Both the position numbers and the translations under genes were made by a program. 64,000 nt of DNA from Gudongella oleilytica. Its GTDB lineage: Bacteria > Bacillota > Clostridia > Tissierellales > Tissierellaceae. This document shows positions 37,255 through 46,136 of the stretch, piece by piece. The notes below the pieces were generated by a model. It worked only from the letters and a program-made list of their open reading frames with translations. It was not told the origin of the DNA and did not search any database. The stretch is taken from contig NZ_CP035130.1 in assembly GCF_004101785.1 (NCBI RefSeq), forward strand, positions 2,170,001-2,234,000, written 5' to 3'. Position 1 is the first letter of the stretch; every line of letters begins with the position of its first letter.

Positions 37255-37793
37255 TTTATCTTCTCAGCCCATTTTATTAAGTTCTCCATAACCTTATCCA
37301 GATATTTAATAGTTCGTTCATCTGCAAAATTTCCATTCTCATCAAAATGATCCTGAACGTTTGCTATGAGGAGATGGTTCCCTGGAAGTACCAAAGCTGA
37401 TAATCCTGGTGCATTGAGCACCTGCCGGATCTCAGATTGACTTCTTGCGGTACCGACATTGCCATTTGAAGCACCCATTATCAAAACAGGTTTATTTACA
37501 AACACTCGATCGACTCTGGAGCACCAGTCCAGAGCATTTTTCATCCCTCCGGGGATCGAATGGTTATACTCTGGGCTTATTATCAGTATTGCTTCACTTT
37601 GTTTTATTTTTTCTTTGAACTCCTTTACAGACTGTGGAGGATCCTTCTCGAAATCCTCGTTGAATAACGGCAGGTCATTTAATCTAATGACCTCCATTTC
37701 ATGTTCACCTTCATATCTTTGTTTTATGAACTCCGCAATTCTTCTATTAAAGGATTTTTCCCTCAGGCTCCCAACTATTATTGCAATCTTCAT
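37248..37793 (-). CDS. NADPH-dependent FMN reductase-like flavoprotein
   Basis: A 181-residue flavodoxin-fold protein. The N-terminal phosphate loop is IVGSLREKSFNRRIAEFI, the central motif is LIISPEYNHSIPGGMKNALDW, and VLIMGASNGNVGTARSQSEI follows. These are typical of the ChrR/YieF/azoreductase group that reduces quinones, azo compounds or metal ions with bound FMN. It starts with AAGGAGATG. It is monocistronic, 60 bases after the ABC-F gene on the same strand. Confidence 0.9.
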   Translation of the reverse strand: MKIAIIVGSLREKSFNRRIAEFIKQRYEGEHEMEVIRLNDLPLFNEDFEKDPPQSVKEFKEKIKQSEAILIISPEYNHSIPGGMKNALDWCSRVDRVFVNKPVLIMGASNGNVGTARSQSEIRQVLNAPGLSALVLPGNHLLIANVQDHFDENGNFADERTIKYLDKVMENLIKWAEKIKL

Positions 37794-37853
37794 TAAATCA
37801 TCTCCTTTGCCTCAATCAAGGCACTTTTACCCACTTAGAGAGTGTGGAAACAC

Positions 37854-39488
37854 CTACTTATTACGTCTCAGTTCTTTTATCTTTTCGGCTGTAAGGAAGT
37901 ATTCCTGCTCTAGCCTATTCTTTTCTTCTGTATCATTGATTGATGCTAGCTGTCCTACGAGGATAGAAAGCCTGTTCTCCAAAACCGCAAGAGTCTCCGA
38001 GGAATCATCTTTTTTGATCCTACTTCCATATTGCAGGTACTCCTCATAGTTCCCATCAAACCTAACGATCTTTTTCCCTGTGATTATCAGTAATCCTGTT
38101 GCTATTCTATCGATCAAAGCTCTGTCATGAGTGGCAAACAGCATGCTTCCTTCATGGTCTGACATCGCTTCCTCCAATGCTTCTATGGATGCTATGTCCA
38201 GGTAATTGGTTGGTTCATCCATTATCAGTAGATTGTTATCGGATAGTATAAGCTTTGCAACACATGCCTTTACTTTTTCTCCCCCGCTTAGCATCTCGAT
38301 CCTTTTATGAACGTCATCTCTTCTGAAAAGAAGTCTCCCAAGCATTGTTCTTACATAGGTTTCTGAGTAGGGACTGTCTTTTAGTACACTCTCAAGGAGC
38401 GTACTGCTCTGATCTAAAATCTCAAAGTTCTGACTGAAGTATCCTATCTTGGCACTTTTTGCTTTCTTTATGCCTCCCTCGTCTGAAAGGACCATTTTAA
38501 TAAGTGTACTTTTCCCTGAGCCATTAGGTCCCACAAGTGCTAGTTTTTCTCTTGGCCCGACAAGAAACTCAGCGTCCTCAAAGATTACCTTTTCACCAAA
38601 GCTTTTATTTATACCCTCACCTGAGATTATCCTCCTGCTTTGCAGTAGACCTTTTGAAAGGTCTACATGGACAGGCTTTGCTTCCTTGGGTTTATCTTTC
38701 TTCTCAAGGTGCTCAATCCTTGTTTGGACGGCTTTTTTCCTGTTGTCCAGATTTTTCTTCGCGCTCTGACCTCCCATTTTGTGGAGTCTTGCCTCAGAAT
38801 TACCCATTCTCCTTGGAGCATTTCTTGTTGACTTTGACTTCTCACTGATCTGAATCATTGATTCCTGAAGTCTTTCCTTCTCTCTTTTATACTGCTGGTA
38901 TTCAAATATCTGCCTCTCTCTTCTTTCCTCTCTTTGCTGAATAAATCTTGAATAGTTCCCCTCATATATTTCAATCCTGCCGTCTTCAATCTCTATGATA
39001 CTATTGCAGCAGGAGTCAAGAAGCTTTCTGTCATGAGAGATAATGATTAGCCCACCTTTATGTTCATTAAGAGTCTTTTCCAACTCCTCAATACCTTCAA
39101 TGTCAAGATTGCTCGTCGGTTCATCTGCAATAATAAGTGTATCATTATTTTGCATTACTGTGGCCAATTTAAATCGGGTTTTCTCTCCACCACTCATTGT
39201 TTCTGTATATACTTCAGGAATATTCAGCTTTGAAGCAAACTCCGAAGATATTGATTTTATTTTAGGAACATCCAGTTGAGAAATATAACTATAGCTGCAT
39301 CTTATATCAACCGTACCGCTATCAGGCAATATATCCCCGGTCAATAGACCAACCAATGTAGTCTTCCCTGCTCCGTTGTTCCCTACTATGCCAATTCTGT
39401 CACCTTCAAATACACTCAACTCAGGAAGATCAATTATTAGTCGGTCACCGTAATATTTCTTAATGTTTTTTGCATTTATTAAAAGCAT
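37854..39488 (-). CDS. ABC-F ribosome-protection-type ATPase (Vga/Lsa/VmlR-like)
   Basis: A 544-residue protein with two ABC domains and no membrane segment. Walker A motifs are GNNGAGKTT and GPNGSGKST, signatures MSGGEKTR and LSGGEKVK, and Walker B motifs ADEPTSNLD and MDEPTNYLD. The interdomain linker is basic and helical (residues about 190-275). ABC-F proteins bind the ribosomal E-site. The length and linker fit the antibiotic-resistance branch (Vga, Lsa, VmlR), but housekeeping members cannot be excluded. A strong promoter and a leader of roughly 135 bases precede the gene, as in attenuated ABC-F resistance genes. Confidence 0.85.
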   Translation of the reverse strand: MLLINAKNIKKYYGDRLIIDLPELSVFEGDRIGIVGNNGAGKTTLVGLLTGDILPDSGTVDIRCSYSYISQLDVPKIKSISSEFASKLNIPEVYTETMSGGEKTRFKLATVMQNNDTLIIADEPTSNLDIEGIEELEKTLNEHKGGLIIISHDRKLLDSCCNSIIEIEDGRIEIYEGNYSRFIQQREERRERQIFEYQQYKREKERLQESMIQISEKSKSTRNAPRRMGNSEARLHKMGGQSAKKNLDNRKKAVQTRIEHLEKKDKPKEAKPVHVDLSKGLLQSRRIISGEGINKSFGEKVIFEDAEFLVGPREKLALVGPNGSGKSTLIKMVLSDEGGIKKAKSAKIGYFSQNFEILDQSSTLLESVLKDSPYSETYVRTMLGRLLFRRDDVHKRIEMLSGGEKVKACVAKLILSDNNLLIMDEPTNYLDIASIEALEEAMSDHEGSMLFATHDRALIDRIATGLLIITGKKIVRFDGNYEEYLQYGSRIKKDDSSETLAVLENRLSILVGQLASINDTEEKNRLEQEYFLTAEKIKELRRNK

Positions 39489-39630
39489 CTGTTAACTCCC
39501 CCTCTTTATCGCATGAAAATATGCCCAATATTACAAGGGCTTTCCATTACTATCAGGCTGATGTCTTAGATCAGATGCACATTATTCCTTACCTTCTCTT
39601 TCGTGGTATTGGACTACTTATTCTGAAAAA

Positions 39631-39659
39631 ATTATAACACGGTAGTGAATAGGTTTCAA
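39631..39659 (-). promoter_or_regulatory. Sigma-A-type promoter of the ABC-F gene
   Basis: Minus-strand TTGAAA, a 17-base spacer and TATAAT. The leader between it and the start codon at 39488 is about 135 bases. It contains a possible 3-codon ORF (ATGTGCATCTGA) after AAGGA, which might serve as an antibiotic-sensing leader; this is speculative. Confidence 0.7.
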
Positions 39660-39663
39660 ATAA

Positions 39664-39692
39664 AGAGCCAGGGACTAAACATCCCTGGCTCT
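39664..39692 (-). terminator. Terminator after first DUF2680 gene
   Basis: AGAGCCAGGGA / TCCCTGGCTCT arms with T-rich tail on the minus strand, just downstream of the stop at 39700. Confidence 0.85.
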
Positions 39693-39699
39693 ATTAAAG

Positions 39700-40215
39700 T
39701 TAATCTTCTATGCAGCTTCCATCCATAATTCTCTGTCCGTTACCGCCGTTTCCACCTCTGTTTTGAGCTCCACCACCAAATCCTTCACCGTTGCCAGCTT
39801 TTGCTCCGTTTCCTTGCCCATTGCCTGCTCCTTGACCATTACCGTTTCTTTGTCCGAATAGTCCGGTTCCCTTCAGTAGGCCTTGGCTGTCTCCATCGCA
39901 AGCTTCCATTGCTTTAAGTACTTCATCAGCTTTTTCTTGGGTTATTTTACCGTCTTTTACCAACTGATCAAGCATTGTTTCTTTGCCTGCAAGAGCTGCG
40001 GCCTTGAACTCATCGTAGATTCCTTCTTCCTGAGCCATTTCTCCGAAGGTCATATCCTTTTCGACCTTCAGTTCATATGCTTCTTCTTCTGTATCAGCTT
40101 TGTCAGAATATGTTGCATAAATCGCTGCCGGACCCCAGCTTGCATCCGCAAAGGCTACACCCATCGTCCCAAGCATCATTACTACCACTGCCAACATTAC
40201 TACTGATTTTTTCAT
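39700..40215 (-). CDS. Exported DUF2680 protein with Gly/Asn-rich tail
   Basis: A 171-residue secreted protein. The signal peptide MKKSVVMLAVVVMMLG ends at AFA. Residues about 45-110 form the DUF2680 region (TFGEMAQEEG, MLDQLVKDGKITQEKADEVL) and a short CDGD...GLFGQ motif. The rest is low complexity, GNGQGAGNGQGNG. DUF2680 has no known function. A paralogue at 53571 shares the signal peptide, order of motifs and parts of the promoter. RBS AGGAGAG. It ends at a good terminator. Confidence 0.85.
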   Translation of the reverse strand: MKKSVVMLAVVVMMLGTMGVAFADASWGPAAIYATYSDKADTEEEAYELKVEKDMTFGEMAQEEGIYDEFKAAALAGKETMLDQLVKDGKITQEKADEVLKAMEACDGDSQGLLKGTGLFGQRNGNGQGAGNGQGNGAKAGNGEGFGGGAQNRGGNGGNGQRIMDGSCIED

Positions 40216-40324
40216 CTTCTACACTCTCCTTTTTTTATTTGTTTACTGCTTTCTATGTTTTAAGTATAGAAGATAGATGTGTTCCAATTATGTTGGTCTT
40301 ATGTAGATTTTGTTTTTTTGATAT

Positions 40325-40849
40325 TTATTTATAATTCCTGCTCTGATACTCCACCTCAGCCACTTCTTCAAGCTCGTTTAACTTTAATGCGAGGAAAAAG
40401 AAATAATTGGAAAGGATATTGCAGGCATCTATCAGTGCGTCGGGGACTCTGTTCCCCTTGTGGACGTGTCTGTATATCATCCTCACTATCTCCTTGAATT
40501 TTGTCCTTATCACATGAGCCTGGCAAGCTGATTTAGAGCCTTGAGTAAGTACAAATCTTTGGTATCTCCCCTTGGTCTCCTCAGACAGCCATCGGGTTGC
40601 CTCCTCTAACCACTCCATTTCCTCCTCAGTAACTGAGAAAAATGTCCTAAGACTAGGGTTGATATGATAGGTTATCTCGCAGATCTTTAAAAGCTCTTCC
40701 CTCAGGAACTCATCCTCAATATCTGATCTTAATAACCCTATTAAGCTGGCAGTTTCATCTGTAAGTATTTCAAAATCACACCTTAAGTCGTCTCCATGGT
40801 CGCTCAAAAAAGGATACGCTTCATATTTGCTTCTATACAACCCTTTCAT
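40325..40849 (-). CDS. ATP:cob(I)alamin adenosyltransferase-like
   Basis: About 174 residues from ATG 40849 (GGAGGAATTCA site), preferred to a start at 40867 inside the upstream gene. The block RFVLTQGSKSACQAHVIRTK and the tail VPDALIDACNILSNYFFFLA resemble the ATP- and corrinoid-binding helices of PduO-type adenosyltransferases, which form the Co-C bond of adenosylcobalamin. The context strongly supports this: it directly follows the corrinoid ABC transporter genes and shares their riboswitch-controlled transcript. The residue-level match is partial, so the family call is firm but not complete. Confidence 0.75.
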   Translation of the reverse strand: MKGLYRSKYEAYPFLSDHGDDLRCDFEILTDETASLIGLLRSDIEDEFLREELLKICEITYHINPSLRTFFSVTEEEMEWLEEATRWLSEETKGRYQRFVLTQGSKSACQAHVIRTKFKEIVRMIYRHVHKGNRVPDALIDACNILSNYFFFLALKLNELEEVAEVEYQSRNYK

Positions 40850-41627
40850 TTGAATTCCTCCAATCAAGCCTCTCCCACCTTTTGTAGGATTTGACCATAT
40901 ATTCTACAACGTCCATGTCATATACCTTCTTCAGTAATGCCTTATCGATTACTTCCTCTGTCTTTCCATAGCCTACCTGTTGTCCGTCCTTAAGCAGCAG
41001 CACCTTGTCGGAAAGTCTAACTGCAAGGTTTATATCATGTAAAATACCTATGACTGAATGGCCTTCCTCTTTTGACCATTCTCTTAGGAAGTCGATTATT
41101 TCTACTTGATACCTAAGGTCCAGGTGGTTGGTGGGTTCATCCAGTAATATTATTTGAGGCTGCTGAGCTATAGCCCTTGCAAGATGTACTCTTTGCAATT
41201 GCCCGCCAGATAGCTCCAGGATAGGCCTGTCTCTGAGATCTTTTAACCCGGTTGCTTCGAGGCAGCTGTATACAACTTCCTTATCATATGCAGTGTGCTT
41301 TTTTAGAAAAGTGTTCTTAATTTTAGCATATCTTCCCATTAACACGGTTTCAAATACAGAATAAGAGAAGTACACTGATGAAATCTGAGTCATTACTGCC
41401 ATCTTTTCGGCCAGCTCGAGTCGCCTCATCGAAGCTGTATTCTCACCATCAAGTGTAATAGATCCCCTGAAGGGGATCATACCAGCTATAGCCTTTATAA
41501 GTGTCGTCTTGCCACAACCGTTGCCTCCAATTATACAAAGATTCTGATTATTATCAACTTCAGCCGATATGTTTTTAAGTACGTCGTAACCATTGTAGCC
41601 AGCGTAAAGCTTTTTAATACTCAGCAT
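40833..41627 (-). CDS. btuD: Corrinoid/iron-siderophore ABC transporter ATPase (BtuD/FecE type)
   Basis: A 264-residue ABC ATPase with Walker A GGNGCGKTT, signature LSGGQLQR and Walker B IILLDEPTNHLDLRYQ. The LDLRYQ extension is typical of the FecE/BtuD/FhuC group. It energises import through the adjacent BtuC-type permease. The start overlaps the permease end by 7 bases with a GGAGGAG site. The cobalamin riboswitch upstream of the operon makes corrinoid the likely substrate. Confidence 0.9.
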   Translation of the reverse strand: MLSIKKLYAGYNGYDVLKNISAEVDNNQNLCIIGGNGCGKTTLIKAIAGMIPFRGSITLDGENTASMRRLELAEKMAVMTQISSVYFSYSVFETVLMGRYAKIKNTFLKKHTAYDKEVVYSCLEATGLKDLRDRPILELSGGQLQRVHLARAIAQQPQIILLDEPTNHLDLRYQVEIIDFLREWSKEEGHSVIGILHDINLAVRLSDKVLLLKDGQQVGYGKTEEVIDKALLKKVYDMDVVEYMVKSYKRWERLDWRNSNERVV

Positions 41628-42649
41628 TGAGAACTCCTCCTCCCTGAGAAATAGAGATAAGTGAAAAAAGGTGCCCCTACCATCGCTGTAATCGCACCAA
41701 CCGGTAGCTCTATGGGTGCAATTATCGTTCTTGCGATCAAATCACACACTACCATGAATGAGCCCCCAAAAATTGCAGTCATTGGTAGAACGATGCTGTG
41801 AGAGGATCCGAATAATTTCCTTACTATATGTGGAGCCACAAGGTCGATGAATCCTATAACGCCAACAAAAGCGATTGCACTTCCAGTCAGCGCTGCAGCA
41901 AGTCCCAGCAGCAGCCACTTAACCCTTTGAACGTCTACACCTATAGCAAATGCCTGTTCCTCACCAAAAGTCAATATATCCATCTCCTTAGAATACAAAA
42001 GCAGTATGGAGACAAGTGTAATCAAGATCGGGAGCAAGATATATATACTCGACCACTCCTTTAGTGAGAAGCTACCCATCTGCCAGAATGTAAGCTGTGC
42101 AACCTTATCCCTGAATAGGGCTGTTATCATAGTAAGAATTGCATTTATAAATAATGAAAATACTATTCCTACCAGTATTATTGTGTTATTTTCCATATTG
42201 CTGTCCAATCTTGAGGCAAAGCTGATAGCGAGTATTACGGTAATAATCCCAAATGCAAGACCAGTGAATGGAAGTGTAAATGCTCCGAATACAGGCAGTC
42301 TTAGCCCTGTCACTATGATGATAGCTGCACCAAAGGAAGCTCCGGAGGAGACTCCCAGTGTATAGGAGGATGCAAGAGGATTCTTAAGAACCGATTGCAT
42401 AACTGCCCCACTTACCGATAATGCCGCTCCCACAATATATGCCAATAATACTCTTGGAAGCCTTATGTCCCATACTATTGATGCCACTGTATGACTTGAG
42501 TCGGTGCTTATGCCAAGAAGTTTCTCACCAAATATTTTAAGTACTTCCGCAGGGGGTATGTACACGCTTCCAATACCCACTCCCAAGACCAGGACTACGA
42601 AGCTTAATACTGCCGCAAAAGCAGCTCTTTGGGCCGTACTCATGATCAA
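41621..42649 (-). CDS. btuC: Corrinoid ABC transporter permease (BtuC/FecD type)
   Basis: A 342-residue permease with about ten hydrophobic helices. Characteristic segments are IRLPRVLLAYIVGAALSVSG, GVSSGASFGAA, LGLAAALTGSAIAFVGVIGF followed by IDLVAPHIVR, and PVGAITAMVGAPFFTYLYF. It pairs with BtuF and BtuD on either side, overlapping both by a few bases. TTG 42649 is used because GGAG lies 5 bases ahead; ATG 42643 is the alternative. Confidence 0.92.
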   Translation of the reverse strand: MIMSTAQRAAFAAVLSFVVLVLGVGIGSVYIPPAEVLKIFGEKLLGISTDSSHTVASIVWDIRLPRVLLAYIVGAALSVSGAVMQSVLKNPLASSYTLGVSSGASFGAAIIIVTGLRLPVFGAFTLPFTGLAFGIITVILAISFASRLDSNMENNTIILVGIVFSLFINAILTMITALFRDKVAQLTFWQMGSFSLKEWSSIYILLPILITLVSILLLYSKEMDILTFGEEQAFAIGVDVQRVKWLLLGLAAALTGSAIAFVGVIGFIDLVAPHIVRKLFGSSHSIVLPMTAIFGGSFMVVCDLIARTIIAPIELPVGAITAMVGAPFFTYLYFSGRRSSQC

Positions 42650-43599
42650 TTAAGCTCCGGATATACTGCTCTTAGCATTTCCTCCAGTGCTTTTACTATA
42701 TTTTGATTGGGGAGTGAGCTTGACATGTTGTCGATATAGTAGATTTCTCCGTTTTTTATTGCCTCAACAGAGTCCCACCCAGCACGTTCTTTTATCTCTT
42801 CAACTGGATTTTCGATATAGTTCACATTCGTAAGTATTACCTGAGGATTTTTACTTAGTATCAACTCTTCAGAAACTGATATCCAGCCCTCTTGATCAGC
42901 GAGCAGATTTTCAGCTCCAATTATTTCGATCATTTCATCAAGAAACACACCCTTACCAAAGCTGTACATATAGGGAGCAGCGCTTATCTCAAAGTAAACA
43001 GTCTTTTTGTCAGTTATGGTCTCACTCAGACTCCTTATTTCTTCTATCCTCTCTCTCATTTCAGCAACTATTCTATCCCCTTCAGCCTGGTTTTGGAGCG
43101 TTGCAGCTACAAATTCAATATCCTTGTATATCCCATCAATACTATCGCTTGAAGGGATATAGGCTACAGATATCCCAAACTCCTTAAGTGGGCTTAAAAC
43201 GTCTGCTCCATCACCGATACTTAATGTTGAAGCATAGATTATATCAGGTTTCATTGCAACCAGTCTTTCAGCATCTGGAGACATCAGTTCAAAATATTCC
43301 AGTCCTTCGGGAAGATTTTCAAGTTTTTTTGACTGGAGGTCAACTGCTACTAGCTTATCCGCGTAACCCATTTCAATCAATATCTCGGTTATTGATGGTG
43401 CGAGAGATACTATCTTTTCAATTTTTTCTGGGACTACTATGGCATTTCCTGCGGGGTCTGTAGTTGGCAGCTCACTTTTCACAGTGGTTTCAACAGAAGC
43501 CTCTGGCTGAGGTTGTGCTGATGGACCAGCGGTAGTACAGGCCGGAAGCAGAAGGCTTATCAGTAGTAAAAAGGTCAGTAATAGCTTATTATTTCTCAT
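42646..43599 (-). CDS. btuF: Corrinoid ABC transporter substrate-binding lipoprotein (BtuF type)
   Basis: A 317-residue lipoprotein. Signal peptide with lipobox LLPAC, then a short spacer. The two-lobe periplasmic-binding fold is shown by EKIVSLAPSITEILIEMGYA at the start of lobe 1, KPDIIYASTLSIGD, a bridging helix near 165-190 and NPQVILTNVNYIENP in lobe 2. It delivers cobalamin or cobinamide to BtuC. First large gene of the riboswitch-led operon, 15 bases downstream of a 45-codon ORF. Confidence 0.9.
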   Translation of the reverse strand: MRNNKLLLTFLLLISLLLPACTTAGPSAQPQPEASVETTVKSELPTTDPAGNAIVVPEKIEKIVSLAPSITEILIEMGYADKLVAVDLQSKKLENLPEGLEYFELMSPDAERLVAMKPDIIYASTLSIGDGADVLSPLKEFGISVAYIPSSDSIDGIYKDIEFVAATLQNQAEGDRIVAEMRERIEEIRSLSETITDKKTVYFEISAAPYMYSFGKGVFLDEMIEIIGAENLLADQEGWISVSEELILSKNPQVILTNVNYIENPVEEIKERAGWDSVEAIKNGEIYYIDNMSSSLPNQNIVKALEEMLRAVYPELN

Positions 43600-43614
43600 G
43601 TTATATCCCCCATC

Positions 43615-43752
43615 CTATTTAATGTCTGAAATCTTGATTATAATTATGGACTTGTCTTTCCTTATGCGGTGGATGTCTTCCCTCGTCATCTCCTCGCCAA
43701 ACATTGTTTCCTCATCGATTTTCTTGAACACTACGTGATACTTTTTTTCCAT
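43615..43752 (-). CDS. 45-residue small protein in the riboswitch operon
   Basis: ATG at 43752 after AGGGGAGTTAGAA, stop TAG at 43615. The product begins MEKKYHVVFKKIDEETMFGE, has a charged middle (EMTREDIHRIRKDK) and ends with a hydrophobic strand SIIIIKISDIK. No signal peptide or membrane helix. Its codon structure, strong ribosome site and position between the cobalamin riboswitch terminator and btuF argue for a real gene. Function unknown; it would be induced with corrinoid uptake when B12 is low. Confidence 0.62.
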   Translation of the reverse strand: MEKKYHVVFKKIDEETMFGEEMTREDIHRIRKDKSIIIIKISDIK

Positions 43753-43814
43753 TTCTAACTCCCCTTTCTTTTTTTTACTTTCTTCTTACAGGCAGAGTCT
43801 AAGTCGAAATAAAT

Positions 43815-43850
43815 AAAAAAAGAACTGTAGCCTTAGCTACAGTCCGAATT
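43815..43850 (-). terminator. Riboswitch expression-platform terminator
   Basis: Minus strand ACTGTAGC-TAAG-GCTACAGT followed by TCTTTTTTTATTT. It sits between the cobalamin aptamer and the small gene, as expected for transcriptional control by B12. Confidence 0.85.
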
Positions 43851-43935
43851 TACTGTTCTTAGATCGATAGCCGCAAATATACCTGCGGTCATCCATTCCT
43901 CTGCCAATTGCCCGTTGGCTGGAACGATATTTTAT

Positions 43936-44085
43936 GCAGGTCTTCTGGCTTACGTTATACGCAGGATTCACCTTCCCGAGTTTCCTCAGTGGATACGAAT
44001 ACTACAACACGCTTACAGCGGCGGGACCGCACAGGACTCTAACCTGTTTCCCTCTTAGCCGTCCGATTTGTCGAACGGAACATAA
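43936..44085 (-). promoter_or_regulatory. Cobalamin riboswitch aptamer upstream of btuFCD
   Basis: The minus strand contains the cobalamin aptamer core in order: GAGGGAAACAGGTTAGAGTC, TGTGCGGTCCCGCCGCTGTA, CCACTGAGGAAACTCGGGAA, GGTGAATCCTGCG and the B12-box region GTAAGCCAGAAGACCTGC. It is followed by the terminator at 43815-43850. Known aptamers of this class turn off B12 transport genes when adenosyl- or other cobalamin is abundant. Confidence 0.95.
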
Positions 44086-44136
44086 AATATTATTCATTTG
44101 TATTCCTCTTGATGATAGCACCATAACAACTATAAG

Positions 44137-45189
44137 TCAATACAACAACTTCTCGAAACCCATTAGTGCGCCAATGAGCCTCTCATTGTCAGCTCTGGAT
44201 TTTATTGCTATTCGGATATGATCTCCTACAAGACCTTCAAAGCTCGAGCATTTTCTAACCAGAATACCCATCTCCAGAAGAAAATCAAATATCTTTTCCT
44301 CTGATTCCCCGAAAAGTCTAATCAGTATAAAGTTAGCTTCGGTAGTATATGCCTGGAGAATCTTGAATTGCTCTAAGGCATTAAGTAGATAGATTCTTTC
44401 TTTCTCTATGTACTCCTTAGAGTTTTCAATAAACTCCTTATCCTTGAATATAATTTCTGATGCAGCGGCTGCAAAGGAATTTATACTCCATGGCATTTGA
44501 GTTTCAGAGATCATCTTGGCTGTTATAACATCTGCACAACAATATCCAAGTCTTATTCCGGGAAGGCCAAAAAATTTTGTTGCTGCTCGTATTATCCCCA
44601 CATTTTTATAGTTAAATACTTGAAATAACTGTATACTGTCATAATCCATTGGGCAGAATTCATAAAAGGCTTCATCAAGAAGCAAAAATGCATTTTTCTT
44701 TGATATGCTTCCATATAACTCAAGCAAAGCTTCTTTTCTGAGCCTTCTTCCTGTAGGATTATTTGGATTCCCAAGTATCACAAGATCTCCTTTTTTAACT
44801 ATTTCAAACATCTCAGGTTTTATCATAAAATCCGTGCCAAGACTGATTTTTACTATTTCTTTATTGTGCACTGAAGCCCTTTCAACGTATTCAGAAAAGG
44901 AAGGAATCACTACAACTACTCTTTCGAATGACATAATAAAGCTGTCGATTATCTCAATCGCTCCATTACCAGCTATTACATTACTGTCGTTGCACCCCAG
45001 ATATTCAGATAGGTTGTTTTTAAGCACTCTATATTTTATATCAGGATAGTACCTCAAATCTTCAAAGCTTTTGATCAACTGAGCCTCAAGATCCCTAGGG
45101 TATCCTATGGGATTTATATTGCTGCTAAAATCTATGATATTCTTTCTTTCATTCCCAAAGTAGGTAAGTATATCTCCGCCATGTTTCAT
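44137..45189 (-). CDS. cobD: L-threonine-O-3-phosphate decarboxylase (CobD)
   Basis: A 350-residue PLP enzyme of the histidinol-phosphate aminotransferase fold. KHGGDILTYFG followed by IIDFSSNINPIG at the N-terminus is diagnostic of CobD. GNPNNPTGR, LLDEAFYEFCP and the PLP-Lys segment AATKFFGLPGIRLGYCC follow. It makes (R)-1-amino-2-propanol phosphate, the aminopropanol arm of cobalamin, used by the CbiB synthase encoded next to it. GGAGG site; 13 bases after cbiB. Confidence 0.93.
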   Translation of the reverse strand: MKHGGDILTYFGNERKNIIDFSSNINPIGYPRDLEAQLIKSFEDLRYYPDIKYRVLKNNLSEYLGCNDSNVIAGNGAIEIIDSFIMSFERVVVVIPSFSEYVERASVHNKEIVKISLGTDFMIKPEMFEIVKKGDLVILGNPNNPTGRRLRKEALLELYGSISKKNAFLLLDEAFYEFCPMDYDSIQLFQVFNYKNVGIIRAATKFFGLPGIRLGYCCADVITAKMISETQMPWSINSFAAAASEIIFKDKEFIENSKEYIEKERIYLLNALEQFKILQAYTTEANFILIRLFGESEEKIFDFLLEMGILVRKCSSFEGLVGDHIRIAIKSRADNERLIGALMGFEKLLY

Positions 45190-45202
45190 GTGTGACCTCC
45201 AA

Positions 45203-46135
45203 TTATACCAGGTACGATATCAATATCCAAATCAAAATAACTCCAATCTCAGTGCGGTACATTATTTCCACTGCACTTCTTACATGTTTTTCACTTGATG
45301 CTTCGCCTTCCTCTCCAAGGAATGGTTTATCAACAAAGACACCTCCATAATAGCTCCCCCCTCCAAGTCTTATCCCAAGAAGTCCTGCTGCCGCACTTTC
45401 AGGCCAACCACTGTTGGGGCTTTTATGTTTATAGTGATCTCTCATTAATATACTGTAGCCATTCTTTAAGTCAAATCTCCCGATTGATGTTAACACCATC
45501 ATCAATGAGGTGATCCTTGATGGCAAAATATTTAGAAGATCATCTACTCTTGCTGGGAAATACCCTAAATATCTGTATTTATCGTTTTTATAGCCAAGCA
45601 TAGAGTCCATTGTATTTGCAAACTTATATGCCAGTCCTCCAGAAGGTCCGAGAAGTATCATATAAAACAGAGGGGCTATTACTCCATCTGACGTGTTCTC
45701 AGATACCGTCTCTACCACTGCTCTATATATATCCTCTTCCTGCAATTTGTCGGTATCTCTCCCAACTATGTAAGACAGCCTTGCCCTTCCTTCATTCAAG
45801 GATCTTTTCAACGCCTTGATCACCTCGAAAGCCTCGAAATGAAGATCTCTGGCTGCTACACATGAATATACTAAGTACGTACTCAGCAAGAAACGTAATG
45901 CCCTGTTGGATTCAAGTAACTTTAATAAGTAGAACGGCAGGAAGAAACCTATGAACAGATTTATAGAAACGATCAAAAGACCGGCAACCTTTAAACTAAG
46001 ATCATTATGTATTATTTTTCTAACTATCTTCTCTTCAAGGCATATTAACTTGCCCATTGCCTTTACAGGGTGTGGAAAGCTTTTTGGGTCTCCTACAAAA
46101 ATATCTAAGATTACACCTGCAATTATTTCTATCAT
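45203..46135 (-). CDS. cbiB: Adenosylcobinamide-phosphate synthase (CbiB)
   Basis: About 310 residues from ATG 46135 (the frame is open from a TTG at 46150 overlapping cobQ). Typical landmarks: ILDIFVGDPKSFPHPVKAMG, SENTSDGVIAPLFYMILLGP, GGLAYKFANTMDSMLGYKND and HKSPNSGWPESAAAGLLGIR LGG-like text near the end. It is a membrane protein that attaches aminopropanol phosphate to adenosylcobyric acid. It lies between cobQ and cobD in one operon. Confidence 0.93.
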   Translation of the reverse strand: MIEIIAGVILDIFVGDPKSFPHPVKAMGKLICLEEKIVRKIIHNDLSLKVAGLLIVSINLFIGFFLPFYLLKLLESNRALRFLLSTYLVYSCVAARDLHFEAFEVIKALKRSLNEGRARLSYIVGRDTDKLQEEDIYRAVVETVSENTSDGVIAPLFYMILLGPSGGLAYKFANTMDSMLGYKNDKYRYLGYFPARVDDLLNILPSRITSLMMVLTSIGRFDLKNGYSILMRDHYKHKSPNSGWPESAAAGLLGIRLGGGSYYGGVFVDKPFLGEEGEASSEKHVRSAVEIMYRTEIGVILIWILISYLV

Positions 46136-46136
46136 T

